A stretch of DNA of 64,000 nt from Balneolaceae bacterium (GTDB lineage: Bacteria; Bacteroidota; Rhodothermia; Balneolales; Balneolaceae): positions 1-64,000 of the forward strand of contig JAEPQH010000013.1 in the NCBI GenBank assembly GCA_017640605.1, in the 5' to 3' direction. The position numbers and the translations under genes were made by a program. Positions 9,053 through 17,422 of this stretch are shown piece after piece. The notes under the pieces are model-generated. The model was not told where the DNA came from and did not search any database. It was given only the letters and a program-made list of their open reading frames with translations. Position 1 is the stretch's first letter. The number at the start of each line of letters is the position of its first letter.

Positions 9053-10228
9053 ATGATTGATACTCCATCTGCAGAAAAAAAAATAACCAAACAAGCAGAC
9101 ACCGAATTGAGCATCTTTAATGCCTTGCAAAACATGGGGCACGAACAAGTTGTTGTTTGCTCAAATCCTGACACAAATCTAAAGGCAATCATTGCCATTC
9201 ATAACACTACACTTGGTCCGGCCTTAGGCGGAACTCGAATGTGGACGTATAAAAATGAACAAGAAGCTCTGAAAGATGTATTACGCTTAAGTCGTGGCAT
9301 GACGTACAAAGCTGCAATCTCCGGGCTAAATTTGGGCGGTGGAAAAGCCGTGATCATTGGAGATCCACACACCGATAAAAACGAAGCGTTATTCCGATCT
9401 TTTGGTCGTTTCGTGGATTCACTCGGTGGCCGATACATAACTGCCGAAGATGTTGGAATGAGTGTGCAGGATATGGAATGGATCTATTCAGAAACCAAAT
9501 TTGTAACCGGAATTCCCGAAACATTGGGCGGAAGTGGAAATCCATCTCCCGTAACTGCATTTGGAGTTTACATGGGCGCCAAAGCTGCCGCAAAAAAGGC
9601 TTATGGCTCCGATTCATTAGCCGGAAAACGCATTGCTCTGCAAGGTGCCGGAAATGTAGCCTCTACCTTTGCAGATTACGCCGCAAAAGAAGGCGCTAAA
9701 CTTTTTGTTACTGATATTTATACCGAAAAGGCGCAAGCATTAGCCAACAAAGTGGGCGGAACCTTGGTTGAGCCAGACGAAATTTATGGCCTAGATGTAG
9801 ATATTTTCACACCATGCGCATTAGGTGGAGTTGTGAATGATCAAACCATGGATCAATTTAAATGTGATATTATTGCTGGTGGAGCGAATAACATACTGGA
9901 TAATGAAGATGTGCATGGACAAATGTTGCTCGAAAAAGGCATCTTATATGCACCTGATTACGTAATTAATGCCGGTGGTATCATCAATATTTCGAGCGAG
10001 TTGGAAGGATATAATCGACAGCAAGCGATGAATCAGACCGAGCGTATTTACGACACTACACTCAATGTGTTGAACTATTCAGAAGAGCACAGAATCCCTA
10101 CGCATAAAGCATCTAATGAATTAGCTGAAAAGCGCATTGCTGAAGTGAGTAAGCTGAAAAGCATGTATACCTCACAAAGCAAAATCTCCGGAAGATTGGG
10201 CGAGATGTATCGCCTTGATAATCGCTAA
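9053..10228 (+). CDS. Glu/Leu/Phe/Val dehydrogenase (leucine dehydrogenase-like)
   Basis: A 391-residue amino-acid dehydrogenase. It probably deaminates leucine, valine or isoleucine oxidatively to the 2-oxo acid with NAD+. The N-terminal domain has the glycine-rich substrate-binding stretch GPALGGTRMW, SRGMTYKAA with a conserved Lys, and the catalytic-lysine motif LNLGGGKAVI; D appears in AEDVGMSV. The C-terminal Rossmann domain has LQGAGNVAS, then DIYTEKA. It is slightly longer than typical Bacillus LeuDH (about 364 residues) because of about 25 extra N-terminal residues. It stands alone between a divergent promoter region and a terminator-like hairpin. Leucine is favoured, but phenylalanine or valine specificity cannot be excluded. 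Confidence 0.85.
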   Translation: MIDTPSAEKKITKQADTELSIFNALQNMGHEQVVVCSNPDTNLKAIIAIHNTTLGPALGGTRMWTYKNEQEALKDVLRLSRGMTYKAAISGLNLGGGKAVIIGDPHTDKNEALFRSFGRFVDSLGGRYITAEDVGMSVQDMEWIYSETKFVTGIPETLGGSGNPSPVTAFGVYMGAKAAAKKAYGSDSLAGKRIALQGAGNVASTFADYAAKEGAKLFVTDIYTEKAQALANKVGGTLVEPDEIYGLDVDIFTPCALGGVVNDQTMDQFKCDIIAGGANNILDNEDVHGQMLLEKGILYAPDYVINAGGIINISSELEGYNRQQAMNQTERIYDTTLNVLNYSEEHRIPTHKASNELAEKRIAEVSKLKSMYTSQSKISGRLGEMYRLDNR

Positions 10229-10245
10229 TTAAGCAATTTAATCCT

Positions 10246-10287
10246 TATCTTTGACTCCCGTTCAGTAATCTGAGCGGGATTTTTTTT
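10246..10287 (+). terminator. Terminator-like hairpin preceded by a TATCTTTG box
   Basis: A 9-bp stem with G-T pairs (CCCGTTCAG / CTGAGCGGG) and an ATTTTTTTT tail forms a good intrinsic terminator for the dehydrogenase gene (hairpin 10256-10279). Immediately upstream, TATCTTTG at 10246-10253 is a perfect -7 box whose predicted start is the first base of the hairpin. It could therefore also be the 5' leader of hsp33. Confidence 0.7.
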
Positions 10288-10315
10288 GCCCATTACGCCA
10301 AACAGAATTTCACAC

Positions 10316-11218
10316 ATGAATATCGAAGAATTTCAATTTAAAGACCGAATAATCAAGGGTATTACCAGCGACGGCCATTTTAAAATAGCGGTTGTAAAAA
10401 CGACCGATGTGGTACGCGAAGCGGCCGAACGGCATCAGCTATCGTTATTAGCAAAAGTGGTTTTGGGTAAAGCTATGACTGCTACTATGCTGCTAGCATC
10501 CGAATTAAAAAAAGAAGAGCGCATTCAGCTTAGAATGGATGGAAACGGACCGCTAAAATCGGTGATTGCAGAAGCAAATAGTTTGGGTGAAGTTCGCGGT
10601 TATGTTGCAGATCCAACCGCTGAGCTTGATTATACCTCGAAAGGCGTAAGTTTGGGCGATGGAATCGGATTAGGCGTCTTATCCCTTACAAAAGTTTTAT
10701 ACAACGAAGCTGAGCCGCGCACTTCGGCCATCGAAATTGTGAATGGCGATGTTACCACCGATGTAGCCCGATATTTGGCGCAATCAGAGCAAATTCCGTC
10801 TGCGGTTTTGTTGGATGTGGGCATTGACGAAGAAGGGATCATCACTCAGGCCGGTGGACTTCTACTCCAACGCCTGCCGGATGCGCCCGAAGGCCAGATT
10901 GATATGTTGCAGGAACGCCTTGCTTCTTTTCCTCCCATCGATCAATTATTAGCAGATGGGCAGTATATCGATGAAATCATGAAGAAGTCGGTTTCGCCAA
11001 TTGAAGTGAAAGAATTGAATCGTCAACCGGTTGATTTCTTTTGCCGATGTTCACGCGAGCGTTTTTTGGATGCTTTATCGATGTTGAACATAAATGATTT
11101 GAAAGAAATGGAAGGCGAATCGCAGGAAATTGTGTGCCATTACTGCAACAATCGCGAGGAAATCTCGAAAGAGGATATCGCCAAACTTATCAGCGAGGCG
11201 CAGGCAAAACTTAATTAA
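10316..11218 (+). CDS. hslO: Hsp33 redox-regulated chaperone
   Basis: A 300-residue cytoplasmic holdase that is activated when oxidation releases zinc and forms disulfides. The C-terminal zinc site is intact: CRCSRERF near residue 245, then CHYCNN near residue 278, giving the CxC...CxxC arrangement. The N-terminal substrate-binding domain shows LGKAMTATMLLAS and DGNGPLKSVIAEA. The ATG at 10316 is chosen over the upstream in-frame ATG at 10286, because the latter lies in the T tract of the preceding hairpin and adds ten non-conserved residues. The next gene follows after 15 bp. Confidence 0.93.
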   Translation: MNIEEFQFKDRIIKGITSDGHFKIAVVKTTDVVREAAERHQLSLLAKVVLGKAMTATMLLASELKKEERIQLRMDGNGPLKSVIAEANSLGEVRGYVADPTAELDYTSKGVSLGDGIGLGVLSLTKVLYNEAEPRTSAIEIVNGDVTTDVARYLAQSEQIPSAVLLDVGIDEEGIITQAGGLLLQRLPDAPEGQIDMLQERLASFPPIDQLLADGQYIDEIMKKSVSPIEVKELNRQPVDFFCRCSRERFLDALSMLNINDLKEMEGESQEIVCHYCNNREEISKEDIAKLISEAQAKLN

Positions 11219-11233
11219 TCAACGGGTACAAAT

Positions 11234-12067
11234 ATGGGCAGGCTCACCAACGACGAACTGAAACAAATCATCAAACGAGCCTCCATCCTTCAACGCTATC
11301 ACGAACAATCACTTTCAGGAAGCCAAGTTCCTGAACCCGAAGATATAGAACCGGTTTTTGAAATCGGGCATAATCTTGATATCAAACGTCATTTCATAAA
11401 ACAGGCTTTGATTGAATATGAAGGCATTCCCATCGATGAGCCAGTTATTGTAGATACCCAATCATTTACCGAAGCTGAAATACAAGGTTATGCAAACGGG
11501 CCAATGGATGGCGCTCTACTCAACGAAATTCGGGCTCAACTTGAGTATCATTTTAATACCGTAGGTGCAGTTTCACGCCGAAAAGGCAACATTTACTGGA
11601 ATGCGATGCCTGCTTTTCCCGCCAAACTTTTTGCTACTACAAGAAGCCCCGAACTAGAAATAAAAGAAGAAGCAACCGGCAGGATAAAACTCACCTTGAG
11701 ACAGAATCTAAAAACCTACAATAAATTATTTTTACCGGCGATGGGCTTTGGTTTTGGTGGATTTATGATGCTGGCTGCTTTGATGTATGACATTGCGGGA
11801 AATGACACTGAGCCAATGTTTATTTTTGGAAGCTTATTCATTCTGGGGAGTATGGGTTTTGCCAGATTTATTCGATCCCGAAAGCTAAAGAAGAAGCGGA
11901 AGCTCAAAGAGTTAGTTGAAACAATTCAGCAAATAATGGAACGCAGATTCCGCGCAGGACGCTTTAAAGAGGAACCCAAGCCGGAAATAGAAATGGAAGA
12001 TTTTGATGAGGTTTTAAACGATCAGGAAGAAATAGAAATCCGGCCGGAAGAAAAGATTAAATCATAG
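11234..12067 (+). CDS. Conserved hypothetical membrane protein
   Basis: A 277-residue protein I do not recognise. The N-terminal half (about 1-160) is soluble and charged, beginning with a helical LTNDELKQIIKRASIL segment. Two adjacent hydrophobic helices at about 170-190 and 196-214 form a hairpin in the membrane. The C-terminus is lysine-rich and then acidic (EMEDFDEVLNDQEEIE), likely cytoplasmic. It sits between hsp33 (15-bp gap) and the NADH dehydrogenase (8-bp gap), clearly co-transcribed with both, which hints at a role in stress or membrane redox maintenance. Confidence 0.8.
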   Translation: MGRLTNDELKQIIKRASILQRYHEQSLSGSQVPEPEDIEPVFEIGHNLDIKRHFIKQALIEYEGIPIDEPVIVDTQSFTEAEIQGYANGPMDGALLNEIRAQLEYHFNTVGAVSRRKGNIYWNAMPAFPAKLFATTRSPELEIKEEATGRIKLTLRQNLKTYNKLFLPAMGFGFGGFMMLAALMYDIAGNDTEPMFIFGSLFILGSMGFARFIRSRKLKKKRKLKELVETIQQIMERRFRAGRFKEEPKPEIEMEDFDEVLNDQEEIEIRPEEKIKS

Positions 12068-12075
12068 GCGCAATT

Positions 12076-13329
12076 ATGCCAAATAAAAAGGTGGTAATAA
12101 TTGGCGGTGGCTTTGGCGGAATGAATGTGGCCAAAACACTTTCAAACACCAACTACGACATCACTATTATCGACAAAGCAAATCACCACTTATTCCAGCC
12201 TTTGCTGTATCAAGTAGCAACTGCTGCTCTTTCACCGGGGGATATTGCAACACCAATTCGATCTGTATTTACTAAACAGGCAAATGTGAAAGTGGTTTTG
12301 GGGGAAGTTGTGGAAGTGAGCAAAACGGATCAGGTGGTTCAGCTTGCTGAAGGTGATCTCATCCCGTTCGATTATTTAGTGATTGCAACCGGTGCAGAAT
12401 ACAATTATTTCGGAAATGAGGATTGGAAGAAACATGCACCGGGGTTAAAATCGCTCGATGATGCCCTCAAAATTCGGGAGCGCATTTTGGTTTCGCTTGA
12501 GAAAGCTGAGAAAACGCCCGAACTCGAAGATCGTAAACCTTATCTCACGTTTGTGGTAATTGGCGGCGGACCAACCGGAGTGGAAATGGCGGGTTCTATT
12601 GCTGAGATCGCAAAACGAAACATGATGCGCGATTATCGAAATTTTCACCGTAATGAAACCACGGTGTATTTGGTGGAAGCTGCAGGGGGTATTCTAAATG
12701 GATTTTCAGAAAGTCTTTCCGATAACGCACTTGATACGCTAACTGAAATGGGAGTTCGTGTTCTGCTTAATACTCCGGTTGAGGAAATTCGGGACAACGG
12801 AGTAAAACTAAAAAATCAGTATATTGAAACACCGAATATCATGTGGGCAGCCGGAGTTGCCGGAACCGATTTAACCAATAATCTGGGAGAGGAAACCGAC
12901 CGCATTGGCCGCGTTAAGGTGAATGAGGATTTATCCATTCCGGATCATCCCAATATTTTTGTGATTGGAGATGCGGCCTATTTTGAGGATGAGAAAGGGA
13001 ATCCATTACCGGGCGTTGCTCCTGTAGCTATGCAGCAAGGAAAATATGTGGGAAATCTGCTAAAAAATGCCTTATCTAATTCAGCCCGAAAGCCTTTTAA
13101 ATATCTCGATAAAGGTACGATGGCAACCATTGGACGTGCTAAAGCAGTAGCCGATATCCGTGGTTTTAAACTTACCGGCTTTTTTGCATGGCTGATTTGG
13201 GGTGTAATCCACATTTTCTTTTTGATTGGCTTCCGAAACCGTTTTAGAGTATTCGGTGAGTGGATTTGGCACTACATCACGTTTAAACGTGGCGTGCGAT
13301 TAATTGCTCATAAAGAGAATCGCGAGTAA
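12076..13329 (+). CDS. ndh: Type II NADH:quinone oxidoreductase (NDH-2)
   Basis: A 417-residue, two-dinucleotide-binding flavoprotein that transfers electrons from NADH to quinone without ion pumping. The FAD fingerprint is VVIIGGGFGGMNVAK at the N-terminus, the NADH fingerprint is FVVIGGGPTGVEMAG near residue 160, and the second FAD motif is VIGDAAYF near residue 297. The C-terminal FFAWLIWGVIHIFFLIGF is the amphipathic or hydrophobic membrane anchor seen in NDH-2. It is the last gene of the hsp33 operon. The same window encodes the sodium-pumping NQR, so the cell has both coupled and uncoupled NADH oxidation routes. Confidence 0.9.
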   Translation: MPNKKVVIIGGGFGGMNVAKTLSNTNYDITIIDKANHHLFQPLLYQVATAALSPGDIATPIRSVFTKQANVKVVLGEVVEVSKTDQVVQLAEGDLIPFDYLVIATGAEYNYFGNEDWKKHAPGLKSLDDALKIRERILVSLEKAEKTPELEDRKPYLTFVVIGGGPTGVEMAGSIAEIAKRNMMRDYRNFHRNETTVYLVEAAGGILNGFSESLSDNALDTLTEMGVRVLLNTPVEEIRDNGVKLKNQYIETPNIMWAAGVAGTDLTNNLGEETDRIGRVKVNEDLSIPDHPNIFVIGDAAYFEDEKGNPLPGVAPVAMQQGKYVGNLLKNALSNSARKPFKYLDKGTMATIGRAKAVADIRGFKLTGFFAWLIWGVIHIFFLIGFRNRFRVFGEWIWHYITFKRGVRLIAHKENRE

Positions 13330-13341
13330 TGAACATTTCCC

Positions 13342-13378
13342 TTAACCAGTCAAGTTTTTAAAACCCTTGACGGGTTAA
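13342..13378. terminator. Inverted repeat between convergent genes
   Basis: TTAACCAGTCAAG (13342-13354) pairs with CTTGACGGGTTAA (13366-13378) with one mismatch. It lies between the convergent ndh and Fe-S carrier genes. There is no T tract, so it may be a bidirectional transcription-stopping hairpin. Confidence 0.5.
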
Positions 13379-13387
13379 AAAAGAAAA

Positions 13388-13813
13388 TCAAATAGCAAAG
13401 CTTGTTCCACATCCGCAGTTATCTACGGCATTTGGGTTATCGAAGGTAAAACCACGAGCATCCAGGCCATCCGGGTAATCAATTTCAATCCCTTCCAAGT
13501 ACATTAAATGTTTAGAATCTACAATTAACTCGATGCCGAAATTTTCAAACACTACATCTTCTTCAGTACGATTATCTAACCCAAGTTTATAACTCAATCC
13601 CGAACATCCACCACCTTCTACTGCTACTCGTAGATACAGGTTTTCGTGGTCGCTTTGTTGTGCTTTAATCTTAGCCACTTGCTTGGCTGCTCTCTCGGTA
13701 ATACGCACCGGTTCACCGGTTAACACCTGCTCATCTTCCGCAGTAGACTCTTCTTCATCAAAGTCGTCTAGCAGTGAAGCTATTACATCGTCTAATTGTT
13801 CGTCTTGGTTCAT
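13388..13813 (-). CDS. A-type iron-sulfur cluster carrier (IscA/ErpA/HesB family)
   Basis: A 141-residue protein that carries and delivers [4Fe-4S] or [2Fe-2S] clusters to target enzymes. All three ligand cysteines are present: GGGCSGLSY near residue 70 and DNCGCGTSF at the C-terminus. The first 35 residues are an acidic extension (DDFDEEESTAEDE) not found in E. coli IscA or ErpA (about 107-114 residues). It is downstream of the lipoyl synthase gene, an enzyme that must have its auxiliary cluster rebuilt after each turnover; a link is plausible but inferred. Confidence 0.9.
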   Translation of the reverse strand: MNQDEQLDDVIASLLDDFDEEESTAEDEQVLTGEPVRITERAAKQVAKIKAQQSDHENLYLRVAVEGGGCSGLSYKLGLDNRTEEDVVFENFGIELIVDSKHLMYLEGIEIDYPDGLDARGFTFDNPNAVDNCGCGTSFAI

Positions 13814-13830
13814 TTTCTCTTCTTTTTTTA

Positions 13831-13919
13831 GTCATCCAGAGGCAATTGCCGAAGGATCTACACAACTATAATTTGCCAATTTATTAATTGTGAAGATTCA
13901 TCGCTTCACTCTAAATGAC
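13831..13919. repeat. Palindromic intergenic element
   Basis: GTCATCCAGAGG...GAAGGATCT at the left and GAAGATTCATCGC...AAATGAC at the right are diverged complementary halves around an A+T-rich centre. This is the same layout as the element at 17311-17413. It fills the gap between the Fe-S carrier and AlbA_2 genes. Confidence 0.5.
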
Positions 13920-13954
13920 CCATTACAGATCAATTACTAATCTGAATTCATAAA

Positions 13955-14650
13955 TTAAGCACTTTTCCGCGAAAATGTATAATGCGCTACTCCGTCCTTT
14001 TCAAACAAATCTAACACGCCTACGCTTACCAGATTTACCAATATTTTAGCGGCCGTGTAGGTTGTAGTGTTTATTATGGTACTGAAACGTTCTACAGTAA
14101 TCTCGCTGTATTCGTTGAGGAATCGAAATAGAAGCTGTTCGTTTTCACCAAACTCAAAGGTAATTCCTTCTTCCTGACTCCCCAATTTCATTACTTCAAT
14201 AAGTTCTTCGTTTGCCAGAACGCTCTCATCTGCCTGACGAACAAACACTTTTCGCCGTTTCTTTCCTTTCAAATAAATCGGCTTTTTCTCCGCTTCAGGC
14301 ACGTTTACGATGATTATATCTTTATTACCGATATTCAATAGTTCCATGTGAATGTCGATTTCGGGCACACAAAGTTTTGTTGCTTCATCCAGCCAGAACT
14401 CTTCTTCCATATAACTTTCTGTGCCAACAAGTTCGCCGTTATCACTCACCCCAATTAAAATAGTGCCGCCTGTGGTGTTTGCGAATGCGGCTATTTCGCG
14501 GGCAATTTTTTCGGGTGATGCTACTTTATGTTTGAATTCGAGAAAGGAGCTTTCACCGGTTGCAACCAGGTTTTTCAGATCTTGGCGAGACATTGTACTC
14601 AGCGGCATATTGCCGGTATGCTGCAAATAAAAATTCATTTCGTCGTCCAT
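13955..14650 (-). CDS. AlbA_2 (Schlafen-type) putative DNA-binding protein
   Basis: A 231-residue protein. Residues about 30-130 form an AlbA_2 domain (PF04326): ESSFLEFKHKV, then IAAFANTTGGTILIGVSDNGELVG, then IIIVNVPEAEKKP. The C-terminal about 60 residues look like a winged helix (NEQLLFRFLNEYSEITVERFS is its first helix region). Proteins of this type are widespread putative transcriptional regulators or nucleic-acid-binding proteins; a specific function cannot be named. It starts 26 bp after gpsA and is likely co-transcribed. Confidence 0.8.
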   Translation of the reverse strand: MDDEMNFYLQHTGNMPLSTMSRQDLKNLVATGESSFLEFKHKVASPEKIAREIAAFANTTGGTILIGVSDNGELVGTESYMEEEFWLDEATKLCVPEIDIHMELLNIGNKDIIIVNVPEAEKKPIYLKGKKRRKVFVRQADESVLANEELIEVMKLGSQEEGITFEFGENEQLLFRFLNEYSEITVERFSTIINTTTYTAAKILVNLVSVGVLDLFEKDGVAHYTFSRKSA

Positions 14651-14676
14651 GATTCTCCTCCATCGACCGATCCTAT

Positions 14677-15687
14677 TTAGATGATTTTTTCGTCTTTGGG
14701 ATCTCTGTTCATCAATCTGTTCAAAGCATCTTTTGGGTCAACGCCATCAAACAACACATGGTATACTGCTTCTGTAATTGGCATTTCCACCTTGTTCTTT
14801 TTGGCCCAATCGTGCACCGATTTTGTGGTCTTTATACCCTCTGCAACCATATTCATACTCTTGATAATTTCATCCAACTTGAAACCTTTCCCAATTTGTT
14901 GCCCAACGTAACGATTTCGACTATGCGCAGATGTACAAGTAACAATCAAATCGCCCATCCCTGTTAATCCGGAAAAAGTATCGGTATGAGCGCCCATCAT
15001 TTGCCCCATTCGCTTCATTTCGTGCAAGCCTCGGGTGATAAGAGCGGCTTTAGCATTATCGCCTAATTCTGCACCATCAATCACACCGGCAGCGATCGCC
15101 ATAATATTTTTTACCGATCCACCAATCTCCACACCAATTACATCGTTGTTTGCATACACTCGAAACATGGTGGTCATAAATGTTTCCTGAATCACCCTCG
15201 CAGTTCGGCTGGAATAAGCTGCCGCTACCACCGTAGTAGGTCGAAGTCGTGCCACTTCTTCGGCGTGAGATGGGCCATAGAGTACGCCAATATTATCTTC
15301 GTAGGTAACACCGTCCATCACTTCAATCAGAATCTGTGACATGGTTTTGAAGGTGTCGTTTTCTATCCCTTTCGAAACCGTTACCAAGATTTCATGGCCA
15401 TCTAAACAGGGCTTTATTTTGGCCGCAATTTCGCGAAGTGTATGTGATGGCGTCGCAAAAACCACCATATCCTGTGATCGCAAACAGTGCTCGATGTCGT
15501 TGTAAGCAACGATTGACTTCGGTAATTCTAAATCGCTTAAGTATGATGAGTTTTTATGTGTGGAATTAATCGATTCCACCACGTCTTTTTCGCGGGCCCA
15601 GATTTGAACTTTATTTCCGGCAGTATCCAGCACTTTAGCTAGAGCAGTTCCAAAACTACCGGCACCAACAACGGTTACATTTCTCAT
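14677..15687 (-). CDS. gpsA: Glycerol-3-phosphate dehydrogenase [NAD(P)+]
   Basis: A 336-residue enzyme that reduces dihydroxyacetone phosphate to sn-glycerol-3-phosphate for phospholipid synthesis. The N-terminal nucleotide-binding motif is VVGAGSFGTALAK, then the GpsA-specific YGPSHAEEVA, the catalytic-lysine region VEIGGSVKNIMAI and GLTGMGDLIVTC. Its start overlaps the plsY stop by 4 bp (ATGA). Its product is the substrate of PlsY, so the gene pair encodes consecutive steps. Confidence 0.95.
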   Translation of the reverse strand: MRNVTVVGAGSFGTALAKVLDTAGNKVQIWAREKDVVESINSTHKNSSYLSDLELPKSIVAYNDIEHCLRSQDMVVFATPSHTLREIAAKIKPCLDGHEILVTVSKGIENDTFKTMSQILIEVMDGVTYEDNIGVLYGPSHAEEVARLRPTTVVAAAYSSRTARVIQETFMTTMFRVYANNDVIGVEIGGSVKNIMAIAAGVIDGAELGDNAKAALITRGLHEMKRMGQMMGAHTDTFSGLTGMGDLIVTCTSAHSRNRYVGQQIGKGFKLDEIIKSMNMVAEGIKTTKSVHDWAKKNKVEMPITEAVYHVLFDGVDPKDALNRLMNRDPKDEKII

Positions 15688-16382
15688 GATGGCACCTTCT
15701 CTGTTTGAACTTCTGCCTCTGTTTCCTTCGGTTTACTTTTACCTACTCGATTTTCAGTGCCGTCGATCAACCGTTGTATGTTTGATTTGTGCTTGTATAT
15801 AATTCCTGTGGCTACAATTATTGCAAAAACGATGATGCTTCCATCAATATCAATGTCTAAACCGTAGCGCATCACCAATAAATTAATCGGGTAAAGTAAG
15901 GTGGCAGTTATTGAGGCCAACGAAACATATTTAGTGATAAAAATGATGAGACCGAACATCACAAAAGAAATTGCGATGGAAATCGGTTCTACGCCAAACA
16001 GCATTCCGCACGCAGTTGCAGCGCCTTTTCCACCTTTGAAGCGCGCAAACAAAGGAAACATGTGCCCGATTACAGCAAACAACCCACAGGCGATTTTCAA
16101 AAAGGCTTCTACATCCCAATTCGGTGGGGCAAGGGGACCTGCAAATAAATCAAACGCAATGGCGCTTAACCAAAATGAAGGTACAAAGCCCTTCATAAAG
16201 TCCATTGCAAATACCGTTATTCCCGCCGGTACACCCAGAACTCGGAATGTGTTGGTTGTTCCTGCATTTCCGCTTCCATGCTCTCGTACATCAACTCCTT
16301 TGTATACCTTTCCGACCCAAATGGCAGAAGGTATCGATCCCAGTACGTAACTGATCAATAGTACGGTAAGCGTAGATAGCAT
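15684..16382 (-). CDS. plsY: Glycerol-3-phosphate acyltransferase PlsY
   Basis: A 232-residue polytopic inner-membrane enzyme that transfers acyl groups from acyl-phosphate to glycerol-3-phosphate, giving lysophosphatidate. Family motifs are present: GSIPSAIWVGK with VREHGSGNAGTTNTFR at the N-terminus, the FKGGKGAATACG motif near residue 115 and membrane segments throughout. The last 30 residues (SKPKETEAEVQTEK) are a charged tail beyond the usual end. It is coupled to gpsA by a 4-bp overlap. An alternative TTG or ATG start a few codons away would not change the call. Confidence 0.93.
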   Translation of the reverse strand: MLSTLTVLLISYVLGSIPSAIWVGKVYKGVDVREHGSGNAGTTNTFRVLGVPAGITVFAMDFMKGFVPSFWLSAIAFDLFAGPLAPPNWDVEAFLKIACGLFAVIGHMFPLFARFKGGKGAATACGMLFGVEPISIAISFVMFGLIIFITKYVSLASITATLLYPINLLVMRYGLDIDIDGSIIVFAIIVATGIIYKHKSNIQRLIDGTENRVGKSKPKETEAEVQTEKVPS

Positions 16383-16413
16383 GTTTGTAAGTTAAGTTAA
16401 CGTTTAGCAGAGC

Positions 16414-17289
16414 TTAAACGTGACGTTCAGCATGATACGATGAACGCACCAACGGACCACTTTCTACGTGGCCTATTCCTAGTTTTTCTCCAATTTCCTT
16501 GTATTCAGCAAACTGATCAGGGTGTACCCATTCTAACACCGGATGATGCATTTTTGTAGGCTGCATGTACTGCCCAATGGTAAGAACATCCACTTCGTGA
16601 TCTACACAATCTTGCATCAATTCAATCACCTCTTCGCGAGTTTCCCCTAAACCAACCATGATACCGGTTTTCGATTTAACACCGGCTTTTTTGGTTCTCA
16701 ATAATAACTCTAACGAACGCTCATAACGTGCCTGCGGACGAACTCTTCGGTATTTATTGGGCACAGTTTCCAAGTTATGACTTAATACTTCCGGTGGAGT
16801 ATCTAATACAATCTGTAACGTTTCCCAATCGCCCTTAAAATCCGGAATCAATGACTCGATGGTTACACCGGGAATAGCTTCACGCAAGGCTGTATGCGTT
16901 GCTGCAAAAATAGGAGCTCCACCATCTTTGCGGTCGTCTCTGTTGATGGAGGTTAATACCACGTGTTTAAGATTCATTTTAGCAGCGGCATCAGCAACAC
17001 GGCGTGGTTCATCCCAATCTAAATCTTTGGGTGGTCGACCTGTTTTTACTGCACAAAATGAGCAAGAACGCGTACATACATCGCCTAATAACATAAAGGT
17101 TGCTGTTCCCGCGCCCCAGCATTCTCCCATATTCGGGCAGCGTGCTTCAGAACAAACGGTATTCAATTTGTGCTCATTAATGGTGTCTAGCACTTCCTTG
17201 AATTTCTCTCCTGATGGAAGCTTTACGCGCAACCAATCCGGTCGGCGTTGCTTCGATTTCTTTTCTACTATCTGTAGTTCTTTAATCAT
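16414..17289 (-). CDS. lipA: Lipoyl synthase LipA
   Basis: A 291-residue radical-SAM enzyme that inserts two sulfur atoms into octanoyl groups on lipoyl domains. The auxiliary-cluster cysteines are in CSEARCPNMGEC near residue 47, the radical-SAM cluster motif is CTRSCSFC near residue 72 and the C-terminal serine motif is GPLVRSSYHA. All required ligands are intact. It lies 133 bp after lipB in the same orientation, separated by a palindromic repeat element, and shares the neighbourhood with lpd and an A-type Fe-S carrier. Confidence 0.96.
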   Translation of the reverse strand: MIKELQIVEKKSKQRRPDWLRVKLPSGEKFKEVLDTINEHKLNTVCSEARCPNMGECWGAGTATFMLLGDVCTRSCSFCAVKTGRPPKDLDWDEPRRVADAAAKMNLKHVVLTSINRDDRKDGGAPIFAATHTALREAIPGVTIESLIPDFKGDWETLQIVLDTPPEVLSHNLETVPNKYRRVRPQARYERSLELLLRTKKAGVKSKTGIMVGLGETREEVIELMQDCVDHEVDVLTIGQYMQPTKMHHPVLEWVHPDQFAEYKEIGEKLGIGHVESGPLVRSSYHAERHV

Positions 17290-17310
17290 GGAATAATTTC
17301 TTTATTTGAT

Positions 17311-17413
17311 GTCATCCTGATTCGCCATCCGGCGGAGAAGGATCTGCAAAATGTTGGTATAGGTAATAGCGTTTTGCAGATTCTTCGCCCCGACAAGCGG
17401 GACTCAGAATGAC
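17311..17413. repeat. Palindromic intergenic element with nested inverted repeat
   Basis: The outer halves GTCATCCTGA...GAAGGATCT and AGATTCTTCGC...CAGAATGAC are complementary. An inner inverted repeat, CTGCAAAA (17345-17352) / TTTTGCAG (17372-17379), extends the stem. It sits between lipB and lipA and could shape the mRNA or lie as a mobile REP-type element. Confidence 0.6.
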
Positions 17414-17422
17414 TTTATAAAA

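Noticed and set aside
8893-9198. Minus-strand 101-codon frame near the leucine dehydrogenase start
   Set aside because: It is antisense to the dehydrogenase N-terminus and leader and has no homology signal I can see.
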